The translations under genes were made by a program, and so were the position numbers. Below are positions 7,824 to 14,870 of a stretch of DNA of 26,103 nt, in pieces. The stretch's first letter is position 1; every line of letters begins with the position of its first letter. Source of the DNA: JAFDWI01 sp964449375 (GTDB lineage Bacteria > Actinomycetota > Acidimicrobiia > Acidimicrobiales > Iamiaceae); assembly GCA_964449375.1 (NCBI GenBank), contig CAYVAS010000035.1, positions 1-26,103 of the forward strand. The letters run 5' to 3'. The notes under the pieces are model-generated. The model was given only the letters and a program-made list of their open reading frames with translations, ran no database searches and had not been told where the DNA came from.

Positions 7824-8099
7824 ATGCTCGATTTTTCCCCGGAGAAGATGCTGTTCATCTTCCTGATCGTGCTGATCGTCCTCGGACCGGAGAAGCTTCC
7901 GGAGGTGTCGAGGAAGCTCGGGCGCGCCGTCGGTGAACTGCGCAGGCTCTCCGGAGGGTTTCGCGACGAGATGAACAAGGCGGTCGGCGAGATGACCGCC
8001 GACCCGCCCTCCGGCGAGGGAGACTCCGCCGGGTCCTCGTCGGGCACCCCGACTGCTCCGCAGTCCTCGGGCAGCTCCGACGACCCCTCCGGTACCTGA
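7824..8099 (+). CDS. tatA: Twin-arginine translocase subunit, TatA/TatB family
   Basis: TatA/B proteins form, with TatC, the pathway that exports folded proteins carrying twin-arginine signals. The 91-residue product has a short N-terminal transmembrane helix (MLFIFLIVLIVL, about 9-20), the hinge LGPEKLPE, and an amphipathic helix SRKLGRAVGELRRLSGGFRD. A Ser/Pro/Asp-rich tail of about 30 residues follows. The Gly-Pro hinge is more typical of TatB than of the Phe-Gly of TatA, so it could act as TatB; the symbol is tentative. It precedes tatC by 18 nt, forming a tat operon downstream of pafBC, an order known in other Actinomycetota. Confidence 0.85.
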   Translation: MLDFSPEKMLFIFLIVLIVLGPEKLPEVSRKLGRAVGELRRLSGGFRDEMNKAVGEMTADPPSGEGDSAGSSSGTPTAPQSSGSSDDPSGT

Positions 8100-8117
8100 C
8101 CCGGCTCCGGCGATCCC

Positions 8118-8900
8118 ATGAGTTCCAAGAAGCTGGCGAACCCCGAAGATTCCTCCATGTCGCTCATGGCGCACCTGGTGGAGCTGCGGAACCGGCTGCT
8201 CAAGATCGTGATCGCCGTGGCCGTCGGGGCCGTGGCCGGCTGGATGCTCTTCGAGCCGGTGTTCGACATCCTGACCCGGCCCCTGGCCGAGCTGTGCCAG
8301 CACCACGAGTGTCTCCTCGAGGGCGGCAAACTGCAGAACATCGATCCGCTCGATCCGCTCACCACCCGGGTCCGTCTGGCGGTCTACATCGGAATCGGCA
8401 TCGCGATGCCGGTGATCCTCTGGCAGATCTGGCGCTTCGTGGCGCCCGCGCTCTACGCGAACGAGCGCAAATACACGATCGGGTTCATCGGACCGGCCCT
8501 CGCGCTGTTCGTCTCCGGGGCGACGCTGGCCTACTTCGTGCTGCCGGTGTCGCTGAACTGGCTGCAGTCGATCGGCGGCGACAATTTCGTCGCCTCCTAC
8601 GACTCGGGCAAGTTCGTGGGACTGATCGGCTGGATGATGCTGGCCTTCGGCCTGGCCTTCGAGTTCCCGGTGGTGCTGATCGCGCTGATGGGCATCGGCG
8701 TGGTCCAGACCCGCACCCTGATCCGGGGCTGGCGGTACGCCGTCGCGATCATCGTGGTGTTCACCGGCATCATCACCCCGACCGCGGACCCCTTCACCTT
8801 CCTGTTCCTCGCCGGGCCCATGGTGCTGCTGTATTCGATCTCGGTGGGCGTCGGGCTGCTCATGGACCGGGCGCGGCGACGACGGACGCTGCCGAATTGA
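8118..8900 (+). CDS. tatC: Sec-independent protein translocase TatC
   Basis: TatC is the six-span membrane receptor for twin-arginine signal peptides. The 260-residue product has the diagnostic N-terminal motif MSLMAHLVELRNRLLK, then FVAPALYANERKY after the third helix region, and a late ITPTADPFTFLFLAGPM before the last helices. Hydrophobic segments are visible at about 30-47, 92-112, 125-147, 170-195, 205-221 and 226-248. The ATG at 8118 gives the expected N-terminus; the following ATGs at residues 14 and 17 are internal to the conserved box. It overlaps the next gene by TTGA. It should be co-expressed with the preceding TatA/B gene. Confidence 0.95.
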   Translation: MSSKKLANPEDSSMSLMAHLVELRNRLLKIVIAVAVGAVAGWMLFEPVFDILTRPLAELCQHHECLLEGGKLQNIDPLDPLTTRVRLAVYIGIGIAMPVILWQIWRFVAPALYANERKYTIGFIGPALALFVSGATLAYFVLPVSLNWLQSIGGDNFVASYDSGKFVGLIGWMMLAFGLAFEFPVVLIALMGIGVVQTRTLIRGWRYAVAIIVVFTGIITPTADPFTFLFLAGPMVLLYSISVGVGLLMDRARRRRTLPN

Positions 8901-9508
8901 CGATCCGCAAGCACCAGATCTGGGGCGAATCCGGAACGCTCGACCCGGACGGGGTGGTGGTCCGTGGTGACGCCGAGGCCGCCGCGGTGCTCGACGAGGC
9001 CCGACATGCCGGGCAGAGCCTGCCCATGCTGGGACTCCTGGGCGGTGACCTGTGCCGGACCATGGGGGGGAGTGGTTCGGCGGCCCGCCTGCACGGCCCC
9101 GACGCGCGGCGCTACCCAGTGGATCTGGGAGTGGCCGTCGCGGACGGCGTCGAGCACCTGTTCGTGGCCCACGTGCTGGTGCGTCGTCCTCTTTGGCGGG
9201 GACGGATCCTGGCAGCGATGAACGCCCAGTTCATCGGCTCCTGGGATCTGGGACCACGGTCGCATCCCAACGACGGTCGCCTCGATGTCACCGACGCCTC
9301 GCTGAACCTGTCCGACAAGTTCGCCGCGCGCCGCCGACTGCCTTCGGGCACGCACGTGCCCCACCCCGACATCACGGTCCGCAGGATCGCCCAGGCGGCC
9401 TACACCTTCGAGCCCGCCGCCCAGCTCCACGTCGACGGGGTCCGCAGGGGCCGGGTGGAGCACCTGGAGCTTCGAGTCGAGCCCGATGCCTTCACCGTGG
9501 TCATCTGA
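8897..9508 (+). CDS. Diacylglycerol-kinase-like C-terminal domain protein
   Basis: I read a 203-residue protein from the TTG at 8897, which overlaps the tatC stop; a later GTG start near 8950 is possible. It resembles the second domain of the YegS/diacylglycerol kinase family: GLLGGDLCRTMGGSGSA (47-63) recalls the loop after the GGDGT motif, PVDLGVAVADG matches the typical start of the beta-rich domain, MNAQFIGSWDLGPRSHPNDG matches the segment with a product-defining NDG, and PHPDITVRR plus LHVDGVRRG match the end. The N-terminal Rossmann-like half with GGDGT, needed for ATP binding, is absent. It is therefore probably not an active kinase alone. The family call is from memory of motif patterns. 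It is coupled to tatC by overlap. Confidence 0.6.
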   Translation: MTIRKHQIWGESGTLDPDGVVVRGDAEAAAVLDEARHAGQSLPMLGLLGGDLCRTMGGSGSAARLHGPDARRYPVDLGVAVADGVEHLFVAHVLVRRPLWRGRILAAMNAQFIGSWDLGPRSHPNDGRLDVTDASLNLSDKFAARRRLPSGTHVPHPDITVRRIAQAAYTFEPAAQLHVDGVRRGRVEHLELRVEPDAFTVVI

Positions 9509-9517
9509 GCAGCGGGC

Positions 9518-9523
9518 TACGGT
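9518..9523 (+). promoter_or_regulatory. -10 element (TACGGT) for the M20 peptidase gene
   Basis: TACGGT ends 8 nt before the GTG at 9532, in a 23-nt gap between genes, at the same leaderless spacing as elsewhere in the window. Confidence 0.45.
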
Positions 9524-9531
9524 GGCCTGAC

Positions 9532-10767
9532 GTGATCGACGACGCGGCCCGCACGGCCAGGTTGGACACGGTCCTGGCCGAATGGACCCAGGAGCTGACC
9601 GACGTCGCCCGCGCGATCGGCGAACGCCCCGAGCTCAGCTACGCCGAACACCACGCCCACGACCTGCTCGTCGATCTGCTGCGCCGCGGCGGGCTCGAGG
9701 TCGAGGCCCACGCCCATGGGCTGGACACCGCCTTCGTGGCCCGGGCCGGGACCGGATCCGGGCCCACCGTGGCGATCCTGTGTGAGTACGACGCGCTGCC
9801 TGGCGTGGGTCACGCCTGCGGCCACAACCTCATCGCCGCGATCGGCGCCGGAGCGGGCATGCTTGCCGCCTCGCTGGTCGAGGACCTCGACGGCCGGCTC
9901 GTGGTCATGGGCACCCCGGCGGAGGAACGCGGCGGCGGCAAGATCGCATTGCTCGACGCGGGCGCCTTCGACGACGTGGACGCGGCGCTCATGGTCCACC
10001 CTGCCGATGCGGACTTGACGCGTATGAACACGATCGCGGTCGCCCAGTACCGGGTCACCTACCACGGCGTCGCCGCCCATGCGGCCGCCGCGCCCGAACA
10101 GGGCCGTAACGCCCTGGACGCGGCGGTGCTGGGCTATGTCAACGTGGCGGCGCTTCGCCAACACATCGCCGAAGACGAACGGGTACACGGGATCTTCACC
10201 CGGGCCGGCGACGCCGCCAACGTGGTGCCGGCGGAGACCGAGGCGGTATGGTACGTGCGCTCGGGGACGCTGGAGTCCCTGGAGCCGTTGAGCGAACGGG
10301 TGCAGGCCTGTCTGCACGCGGGGGCCGCCGCGGCGGGATGCGACGCCACCGTCACCCTTGTGCATCCCCCCTATGCGGAGGTGATCGACAATCCGGTGCT
10401 CGTGGACCGCTACGTCGAACTGGCTGCACGGCGTGGACGCACCGTGCAGACACCGACGCGCCGGCGTCGGGTGGTGGGGTCCACCGACATGGGCAACGTG
10501 AGCCGCCGGGTGCCCGCCATCCATCCCATGATCCAGGTCGCTCCACCCGGGGTCGCGATCCACACCGAGGCCTTCGCGGAGGCCGCCGTTGCGCCGGACG
10601 CGGCCCACGCCGTGGTCGACGGGGCGATGATCCTGGCCGAGCTCGCCGCCGCCTGCTGGGCCGAGCCGGACCTGCTCGCCGCGGCTCAGCGGGCCTTCGC
10701 CGAGACCGGAGGGTCGAGGGAGCCATCCGCCCCGGGGGCGTCGACGACATCTAGAGTCGTTCTGTGA
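9532..10767 (+). CDS. M20 family amidohydrolase / dipeptidase
   Basis: This is a 411-residue zinc-dependent hydrolase of the M20 clan, closest in motif style to the PM20D2/AbgB branch that cleaves small amide or dipeptide bonds. Visible motifs are CEYDALPGVGHACGHN (84-99; Cys96 and His98 as metal ligands), GTPAEERGGGK (128-137; catalytic glutamate), MVHPAD with His156, the dimerisation-domain entry YHGVAAHAAAAPEQG and the late STDMGNVSRR. No signal peptide is present, so it should be cytoplasmic. The actual substrate cannot be told from sequence. The GTG start at 9532 fits a TACGGT hexamer and a natural N-terminus. The stop overlaps the GTG of the next gene. Confidence 0.88.
   Translation: MIDDAARTARLDTVLAEWTQELTDVARAIGERPELSYAEHHAHDLLVDLLRRGGLEVEAHAHGLDTAFVARAGTGSGPTVAILCEYDALPGVGHACGHNLIAAIGAGAGMLAASLVEDLDGRLVVMGTPAEERGGGKIALLDAGAFDDVDAALMVHPADADLTRMNTIAVAQYRVTYHGVAAHAAAAPEQGRNALDAAVLGYVNVAALRQHIAEDERVHGIFTRAGDAANVVPAETEAVWYVRSGTLESLEPLSERVQACLHAGAAAAGCDATVTLVHPPYAEVIDNPVLVDRYVELAARRGRTVQTPTRRRRVVGSTDMGNVSRRVPAIHPMIQVAPPGVAIHTEAFAEAAVAPDAAHAVVDGAMILAELAAACWAEPDLLAAAQRAFAETGGSREPSAPGASTTSRVVL
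10752..10757 (+). promoter_or_regulatory. -10 element (TAGAGT) for the ThyX-like gene
   Basis: TAGAGT lies inside the end of the M20 gene, 6 nt before the GTG at 10764. It could give a leaderless transcript in addition to read-through. Confidence 0.4.
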
Positions 10768-12377
10768 ACACGTATGCCGCCGAGGAGTTCACCCCCTCCG
10801 AGGCCGACATCCTGCGCCGTTACTTCACCAACCTCGACCAGCCGGTGTTCGCCCTGGTCAACCTGCCCGAGGTCGTCAAGGGCGCGCTCTTCGCCCGCTA
10901 CTCGCGGTCCCACAAGAGCCTGCGGCGGCTGTTCCTCGACGAGTTCGTCACCGATCTGGACGTCTCCGGGGACCAGACCATCGACGCCACGGTCGGCCTC
11001 GACCGGGCCGAGAAGCTCTATGAGCGGGTGTTCGTGGAGTACGGCGACGACTCGGTCGCCCAGCTCGGAGGGGTGCACCTGGCCTGTGAGCAGGCATCCA
11101 ACCTGCTGACCAAGGTGCTCGAGTGGGGCCGGCTCATGTCGTATCTGGAGCAGTCCACCCGCTACATCGCCTACGACCGACGCATCGAGGGCCGGTACCG
11201 GTACTTCCGGGATCCCGACGTGCTCGCCTCGCCGCTGGGTACCCGCTACGTGGGCGACATGGACCGCATGTTCGACACCTACGGCGCCCTGGTCGGGGAC
11301 ATGGTCAAGTTCCTGCGCGAGGTCGTCCCCCAGGAACCGGGTGACTCGGATTTCGTCTACCGTCAGGCCATCCAGGCGCGGGCCTTCGATTCGGTCCGGG
11401 GCGTGCTCCCCGGGGCGTCGCTTTCGAACGTGGGGATCTTCGGCACCGGCCAGGGCTATGAACACCTGCTGCTGCGCATGCGGTCCCACCCGCTGCCCGA
11501 GGCCCGCCACTACGCCGATCTCATGCTCGGCGAGTTGCGCAAGGTGATCCCGTCGTTTCTGCGACGGGTCGACCAGGCCGACCGCGGCGGCCTGTGGTCC
11601 GAATACCTGGGTGCCCGCAACGAGGCCATGACCGAGATCGCCGCCGAACTGCTCGGCGCCGACACCGCTGCCGAGCCGGTGCCGCCGGTGAGCCTGGTGG
11701 CCTTCGATCCCGATGCGGAGGTGTCACTGGTCACCGCGATGCTGTACCCCCATTCGCACCTGCCCGAGACCCAGATCAGAGCGAAGGTCGAGGCGATGTC
11801 GGCCGCCGAGCGGGTCGCGGTGGTCGAGGCCTATGTGGGGGAGCGGGCCAACCGGCGTCACAAGCCCGGTCGGGCGCTGGAACGCATCGACTACCGCTTC
11901 GACATCCTGGCCGACTATGGCGCGTTCCGGGACCTGCAGCGTCACCGCATGCTGACCCTGGAGTGGCAGCCGCTCACACCCCGACACGGATTCACCCGAC
12001 CCGAGGCCGTCGACGCCGCGGGCCTCACCGACCGCTTCGACGAGGCCATGGAACGTTCTGCCCAACTGCACGACGCGCTGGAGGAACCCTTCCCCGCCCA
12101 GGCGCCCTACGCGGTCGCGCTGGCCTATCGGATCCGTTTCGTGATGCAGCTCAACGCCCGAGCGGCGATGCACCTGATCGAGCTGCGGACCACGCCCCAG
12201 GGCCACCCGGCCTACCGTCAGGTCGCCCAGCAGATGTACGAGCTGATCCGCACCGAGGCGGGGCATCCGGCCGTCGCGGCGCTCATGCATCACGTGGATC
12301 TTTCCGAGGACCCTCCTCTGGGTCGCCTCGACGCGGAGCGCCGCGCCGAACAGCGCCGCCACCCCGTCGCCCCCTGA
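10764..12377 (+). CDS. Two-domain ThyX-like protein (FAD-dependent thymidylate synthase family)
   Basis: The 537 residues look like two ThyX folds in tandem. ThyX makes dTMP from dUMP using FAD and methylene-tetrahydrofolate; a normal subunit is about 220-250 residues. In the N-terminal half, FARYSRSHKSLRR (43-55), EYGDDSVAQLGGVHLACEQ (92-110) and SYLEQSTRYIAY (126-137) echo the HxS and SxRY parts of the family. In the C-terminal half, LQRHRMLTLEWQPLTPRHG (391-409) keeps an RHR core but lacks the usual serine and SxRY, and LNARAAMHLIELRT (463-476) matches the NLRELRHFLELR region. Long ThyX-like proteins of this kind exist in several phyla, with an unproven role. The GTG start overlaps the preceding stop. 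It may be a functional dTMP synthase, or a divergent flavoprotein. Confidence 0.75.
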   Translation: MNTYAAEEFTPSEADILRRYFTNLDQPVFALVNLPEVVKGALFARYSRSHKSLRRLFLDEFVTDLDVSGDQTIDATVGLDRAEKLYERVFVEYGDDSVAQLGGVHLACEQASNLLTKVLEWGRLMSYLEQSTRYIAYDRRIEGRYRYFRDPDVLASPLGTRYVGDMDRMFDTYGALVGDMVKFLREVVPQEPGDSDFVYRQAIQARAFDSVRGVLPGASLSNVGIFGTGQGYEHLLLRMRSHPLPEARHYADLMLGELRKVIPSFLRRVDQADRGGLWSEYLGARNEAMTEIAAELLGADTAAEPVPPVSLVAFDPDAEVSLVTAMLYPHSHLPETQIRAKVEAMSAAERVAVVEAYVGERANRRHKPGRALERIDYRFDILADYGAFRDLQRHRMLTLEWQPLTPRHGFTRPEAVDAAGLTDRFDEAMERSAQLHDALEEPFPAQAPYAVALAYRIRFVMQLNARAAMHLIELRTTPQGHPAYRQVAQQMYELIRTEAGHPAVAALMHHVDLSEDPPLGRLDAERRAEQRRHPVAP

Positions 12378-12444
12378 ACACCCCGCGCGCACCCGCCCCG
12401 GGAAGCCGCGGAGTCCCGATGTCGGTTTTGGGAAGCGTTGCGCG

Positions 12445-12450
12445 TATGAT
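12445..12450 (+). promoter_or_regulatory. Promoter -10 (TATGAT) for the acidic zinc-ribbon gene
   Basis: TATGAT in the 133-nt gap after the ThyX-like gene is the best -10 in the window. A start near 12457 would give a leader of about 55 nt, ending with GAGGATTCA just before the ATG, so this gene appears to have a conventional leader with a GAGGA ribosome binding site. No strong -35 is visible. Confidence 0.5.
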
Positions 12451-12510
12451 CCGCGCCCGCGGATCTTTGCCCTTTCCGCGATCTGTGTCCCGAACACCCC
12501 TGAGGATTCA

Positions 12511-13005
12511 ATGGCCGACGTGATTTCCGAGGACGACGAGCTCGAAGAAGAGGTCGACGACTTCAGCGAAGACGCCGAATACGACGAGGACGAGGTCCTC
12601 GAGGTCGACGACGAAGAAGAGGTCGACGACGCGCCCGTCGACGAGGACGAGGACGAGGTCGAACTCGACGACGCCGAGGCCGAGCGCCGCGCCGCGGCCA
12701 AGAAGAAGAAAAAGAAGCACCAGGCACGCGACGAGGACGACGACGAGGAGGATCTCGACGACGACGACGTCGAAGAGGACCTCGGCGAGATCCTGCAGGC
12801 CCGACTGGCGGCGGCCGACGACGAGGACGAGGAGGAGTCCGAGGACGACGCTGCGGCACCTCTCGACTCCGAGGACCGTTCCAACACGGCGAACCGGGTG
12901 CAGCCCAAGCGCCCCGAGGAGTTCGTCTGTCAGTCGTGTTTCCTGGTCAAGCACCCCAGCCAGCTCGCCGACCCCGACGAGCAACTCTGCCGGGACTGCG
13001 TATGA
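12511..13005 (+). CDS. Highly acidic protein with C-terminal zinc ribbon (DUF4193 type)
   Basis: The product has 164 residues. About the first 125 are dominated by Asp and Glu in low-complexity runs, broken by a run of six lysines at 64-69 (AAKKKKKKHQAR). The C-terminal 30 residues form a zinc ribbon: EEFVCQSCFLVKHPSQLAD and then LCRDCV, with Cys140, Cys143, Cys160 and Cys163. That ending is characteristic of the actinobacterial DUF4193 family, whose function is unknown; family members usually have shorter acidic parts. The protein could bind basic proteins or nucleic-acid-binding partners, but this is a guess. ATG at 12511 follows a GAGGA site. The stop overlaps the next ATG (ATGA). Confidence 0.85.
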   Translation: MADVISEDDELEEEVDDFSEDAEYDEDEVLEVDDEEEVDDAPVDEDEDEVELDDAEAERRAAAKKKKKKHQARDEDDDEEDLDDDDVEEDLGEILQARLAAADDEDEEESEDDAAAPLDSEDRSNTANRVQPKRPEEFVCQSCFLVKHPSQLADPDEQLCRDCV

Positions 13006-13529
13006 GCGACGAGGCGTCTTCGAAGGCCACCGGCGCGCTCGGGAAGCTCTCGGACCTGTTCTACGCGCCCATCGGGTTGGTCGCCGGGGCCTCCAAGGTC
13101 ATTCCCGAGCTGGCCGAGCAGGGCCGGATCCAGGTGGGCAACGCCCGGATGATGGGCGAGATGGCCACCCGCATGGGCACCCGGAAGCTCGCCGAGCACC
13201 TTTCGGGCTTCAGCACCCATTCGCTACTGGTCCGGACCGGGCTGGTACCGGCCGACCCCGACCCCGACCCCGACACCGACACCGACGGGACCACCGAACC
13301 GGGGGCTCCGGTCGCCGCGGAGGACCATGTGCCACCGGTGGCGGGGACCGTCGACGCCCCGGGGGCCGAGGAGCTCGCGATCGTGGACTACGACAGCCTG
13401 GCGGCGTCCCAGGTCGTGCCCCGCCTGGTGGCACTCGACGACGGCGAGCTCGAGGACGTCCGTCGCTACGAGCTCGCCAATCGGGGCCGCAAGACGATCC
13501 TCGGGCGGATCGCACAGCTCCAGGCCTGA
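13002..13529 (+). CDS. Conserved actinobacterial-type protein, unknown function
   Basis: The 175-residue product starts at an ATG overlapping the preceding stop, so it is co-translated with the acidic zinc-ribbon protein. The N-terminal 80 residues are probably helical with a mildly hydrophobic stretch (LSDLFYAPIGLVAGASKVIPELAEQG). A low-complexity linker DPDPDPDTDTDGTTEPG at about 86-102 and further Pro/Ala-rich sequence follow. The C-terminal 50 residues carry a compact helical motif with YDSLAASQVVPRLVALDDGELEDVRRYE and RGRKTILGRIAQL, a pattern I have seen at the C-terminus of actinobacterial lipid-droplet-associated-type proteins. No catalytic residues are evident. I do not assign a function. 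Confidence 0.75.
   Translation: MSDEASSKATGALGKLSDLFYAPIGLVAGASKVIPELAEQGRIQVGNARMMGEMATRMGTRKLAEHLSGFSTHSLLVRTGLVPADPDPDPDTDTDGTTEPGAPVAAEDHVPPVAGTVDAPGAEELAIVDYDSLAASQVVPRLVALDDGELEDVRRYELANRGRKTILGRIAQLQA
13252..13286 (+). repeat. Hexanucleotide tandem repeat CCGACM inside a gene
   Basis: About six copies of CCGACC or CCGACA run in a row and encode an alternating Asp-Pro then Asp-Thr stretch. The unit length is a multiple of three, so a change in copy number would keep the frame. Confidence 0.85.
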
Positions 13530-13537
13530 GCGTTCCG

Positions 13538-14041
13538 GTGGCCTCGCCGCACCCTCACGAGGCCGCCCGCCGTGCAACACGGGCCGACCGGGACCAGATC
13601 GAAGCTCTGCGTGCCGAGGCATGGGCGGCCGTGGTCGACCAACGGGGTGGCGCGGCCTGGCTCGGACGGGACCAACCCGCCGGCCACACCCGGGAGCTGC
13701 TGGACGCGGCCCTCGACGGCACCCCCGACCAGCTGGCCGTGGTGGGCACCCTCGACGACATGGTCGTGGGTCACGGGCTGGTCACGGTGGCCGAGATCCA
13801 GCCGGGCGCGCCCGTGGCGCGGGTGATCGAATTGTGGGTGACCCCCCAGGCACGGGGGATCGGCGTCGGCGAGGCGATGATGGCGGCGATCCTGGACTGG
13901 GCCGGCGAGCGGGGGGCGGTCGAGATCGACGCGGTCGCCCTGCCCGGAGACCGGGCCACCAAGAACTTCTTCGAGTCCCACGGGCTGGTCGCCCGCAAGA
14001 TCACCGTGTCCCGCAGGCTGGATCGCGGGCGCCCCGGCTGA
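13538..14041 (+). CDS. GNAT family N-acetyltransferase
   Basis: A 167-residue protein of the GNAT fold, which transfers an acetyl group from acetyl-CoA to an amine. The CoA-binding motif A is IELWVTPQARGIGVGEAMM (97-115; QARGIGVG at 104-111). The typical beta strands and late NFFESHGLVARK (motif B region) are in the expected order. The substrate cannot be inferred. The GTG at 13538 gives MASPHPHEAARRATRAD; it lies 8 nt after the previous stop and has no clear ribosome binding site, and later starts are possible. The gene ends 9 nt from the stop of the convergent crotonase-family gene. Confidence 0.88.
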   Translation: MASPHPHEAARRATRADRDQIEALRAEAWAAVVDQRGGAAWLGRDQPAGHTRELLDAALDGTPDQLAVVGTLDDMVVGHGLVTVAEIQPGAPVARVIELWVTPQARGIGVGEAMMAAILDWAGERGAVEIDAVALPGDRATKNFFESHGLVARKITVSRRLDRGRPG

Positions 14042-14050
14042 GGGTTCGGG

Positions 14051-14821
14051 TCAGCGGCCCTTCCAGACCGGATCGCGCTTCTCGGCGAAGGCCGTGATGC
14101 CTTCGGTGAAGTCCTCGGTCCCGAACATCTTCATCATGCCCTCTCCCGAGAGCTTCCAGCCGACCTCGTCGGGCTGGTCGGTGGCCGCCAGCATGATGGC
14201 CCGCGACTCACGGACCGCCAGGGGGGCCGACTTCGCGACCCGGCCGGCCAGCTCGCGGGCGGTGGCCAACGCCTCGCCCTCGGCGCACAGATGGTTGACC
14301 AGCCCGAAGTGGTGGGCACGGGTGGCGTCGATCGGATCGCCGGTCAGGGCCAGTTCCATGGCGATGTTGCGGGGCAGCTTGCGTGGCAGCCGGAACAGTC
14401 CGCCCGCGCCGGCGACCAGGTTGCGCTTGACCTCGGGAATCCCGAAGGTCGCGGTGTCCGAGGCGACCACCAGGTCACAGGACAGGACGATCTCGGTGCC
14501 ACCGGCGAGCGCCGGGCCGTCCACCGCGGCGATGATCGGCTTGGATCGTTCCCGCTGCACGATGCCGGCGAACCCGCCGCGTTCGGTCATCATCGCACCC
14601 GGGTTGGTGCTGATCTCCTTGAGGTCGGCACCCGCGCTGAAGATCCAGCCCTTGGGCGTCCGGGCGCCGGTGAGGATCCCGATCCAAGCGTCGTCGTTCT
14701 CCTCGATCGCGTCGATGGCTTCCTCGATGCCGGTGGCGACGGCGCCGTTGACCGCGTTGCGGGCCTCGGGGCGGTTGATCGTGATGGTTGCGATGTGGTT
14801 GTCGAGTTCGTATTCGATCAT
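14051..14821 (-). CDS. Enoyl-CoA hydratase/isomerase family protein
   Basis: The product is a 256-residue crotonase-fold enzyme acting on acyl-CoA thioesters. Both acid/base glutamates of hydratases are present: Glu110 in LAGGTEIVLSCD and Glu130 in TFGIPEVKRNL. The oxyanion hole fits FSAGADL (61-67) and ALAGG (104-108). The length and continuous fit to the family from MIEYELDNHIATITINRPEARNAVN are normal. It could be a hydratase of fatty-acid degradation or another crotonase activity; with no acyl-CoA dehydrogenase, thiolase or other pathway gene nearby, the pathway is unknown. The ATG at 14821 is 8 nt downstream of a TAGGGT hexamer on the minus strand. Confidence 0.92.
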   Translation of the reverse strand: MIEYELDNHIATITINRPEARNAVNGAVATGIEEAIDAIEENDDAWIGILTGARTPKGWIFSAGADLKEISTNPGAMMTERGGFAGIVQRERSKPIIAAVDGPALAGGTEIVLSCDLVVASDTATFGIPEVKRNLVAGAGGLFRLPRKLPRNIAMELALTGDPIDATRAHHFGLVNHLCAEGEALATARELAGRVAKSAPLAVRESRAIMLAATDQPDEVGWKLSGEGMMKMFGTEDFTEGITAFAEKRDPVWKGR

Positions 14822-14829
14822 GGATCGAG

Positions 14830-14835
14830 ACCCTA
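14830..14835 (-). promoter_or_regulatory. -10 element (TAGGGT) for the enoyl-CoA hydratase gene
   Basis: On the minus strand TAGGGT ends 8 nt before the ATG. The site stands in the 49-nt gap between two minus-strand genes, which points to independent, leaderless transcription. Confidence 0.5.
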
Positions 14836-14870
14836 CCGCGTGGGGGACGAGCCGCTTCGTGGCCTGCGGC

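Noticed and set aside
11724..12908. Minus-strand frame rich in serine
   Set aside because: It is the reverse of the acidic Asp/Glu repeats and the end of the ThyX-like gene, with no motif of its own.
13252..13286. CRISPR or minisatellite array
   Set aside because: The units are only 6 nt long, without spacers, and lie in a coding frame.
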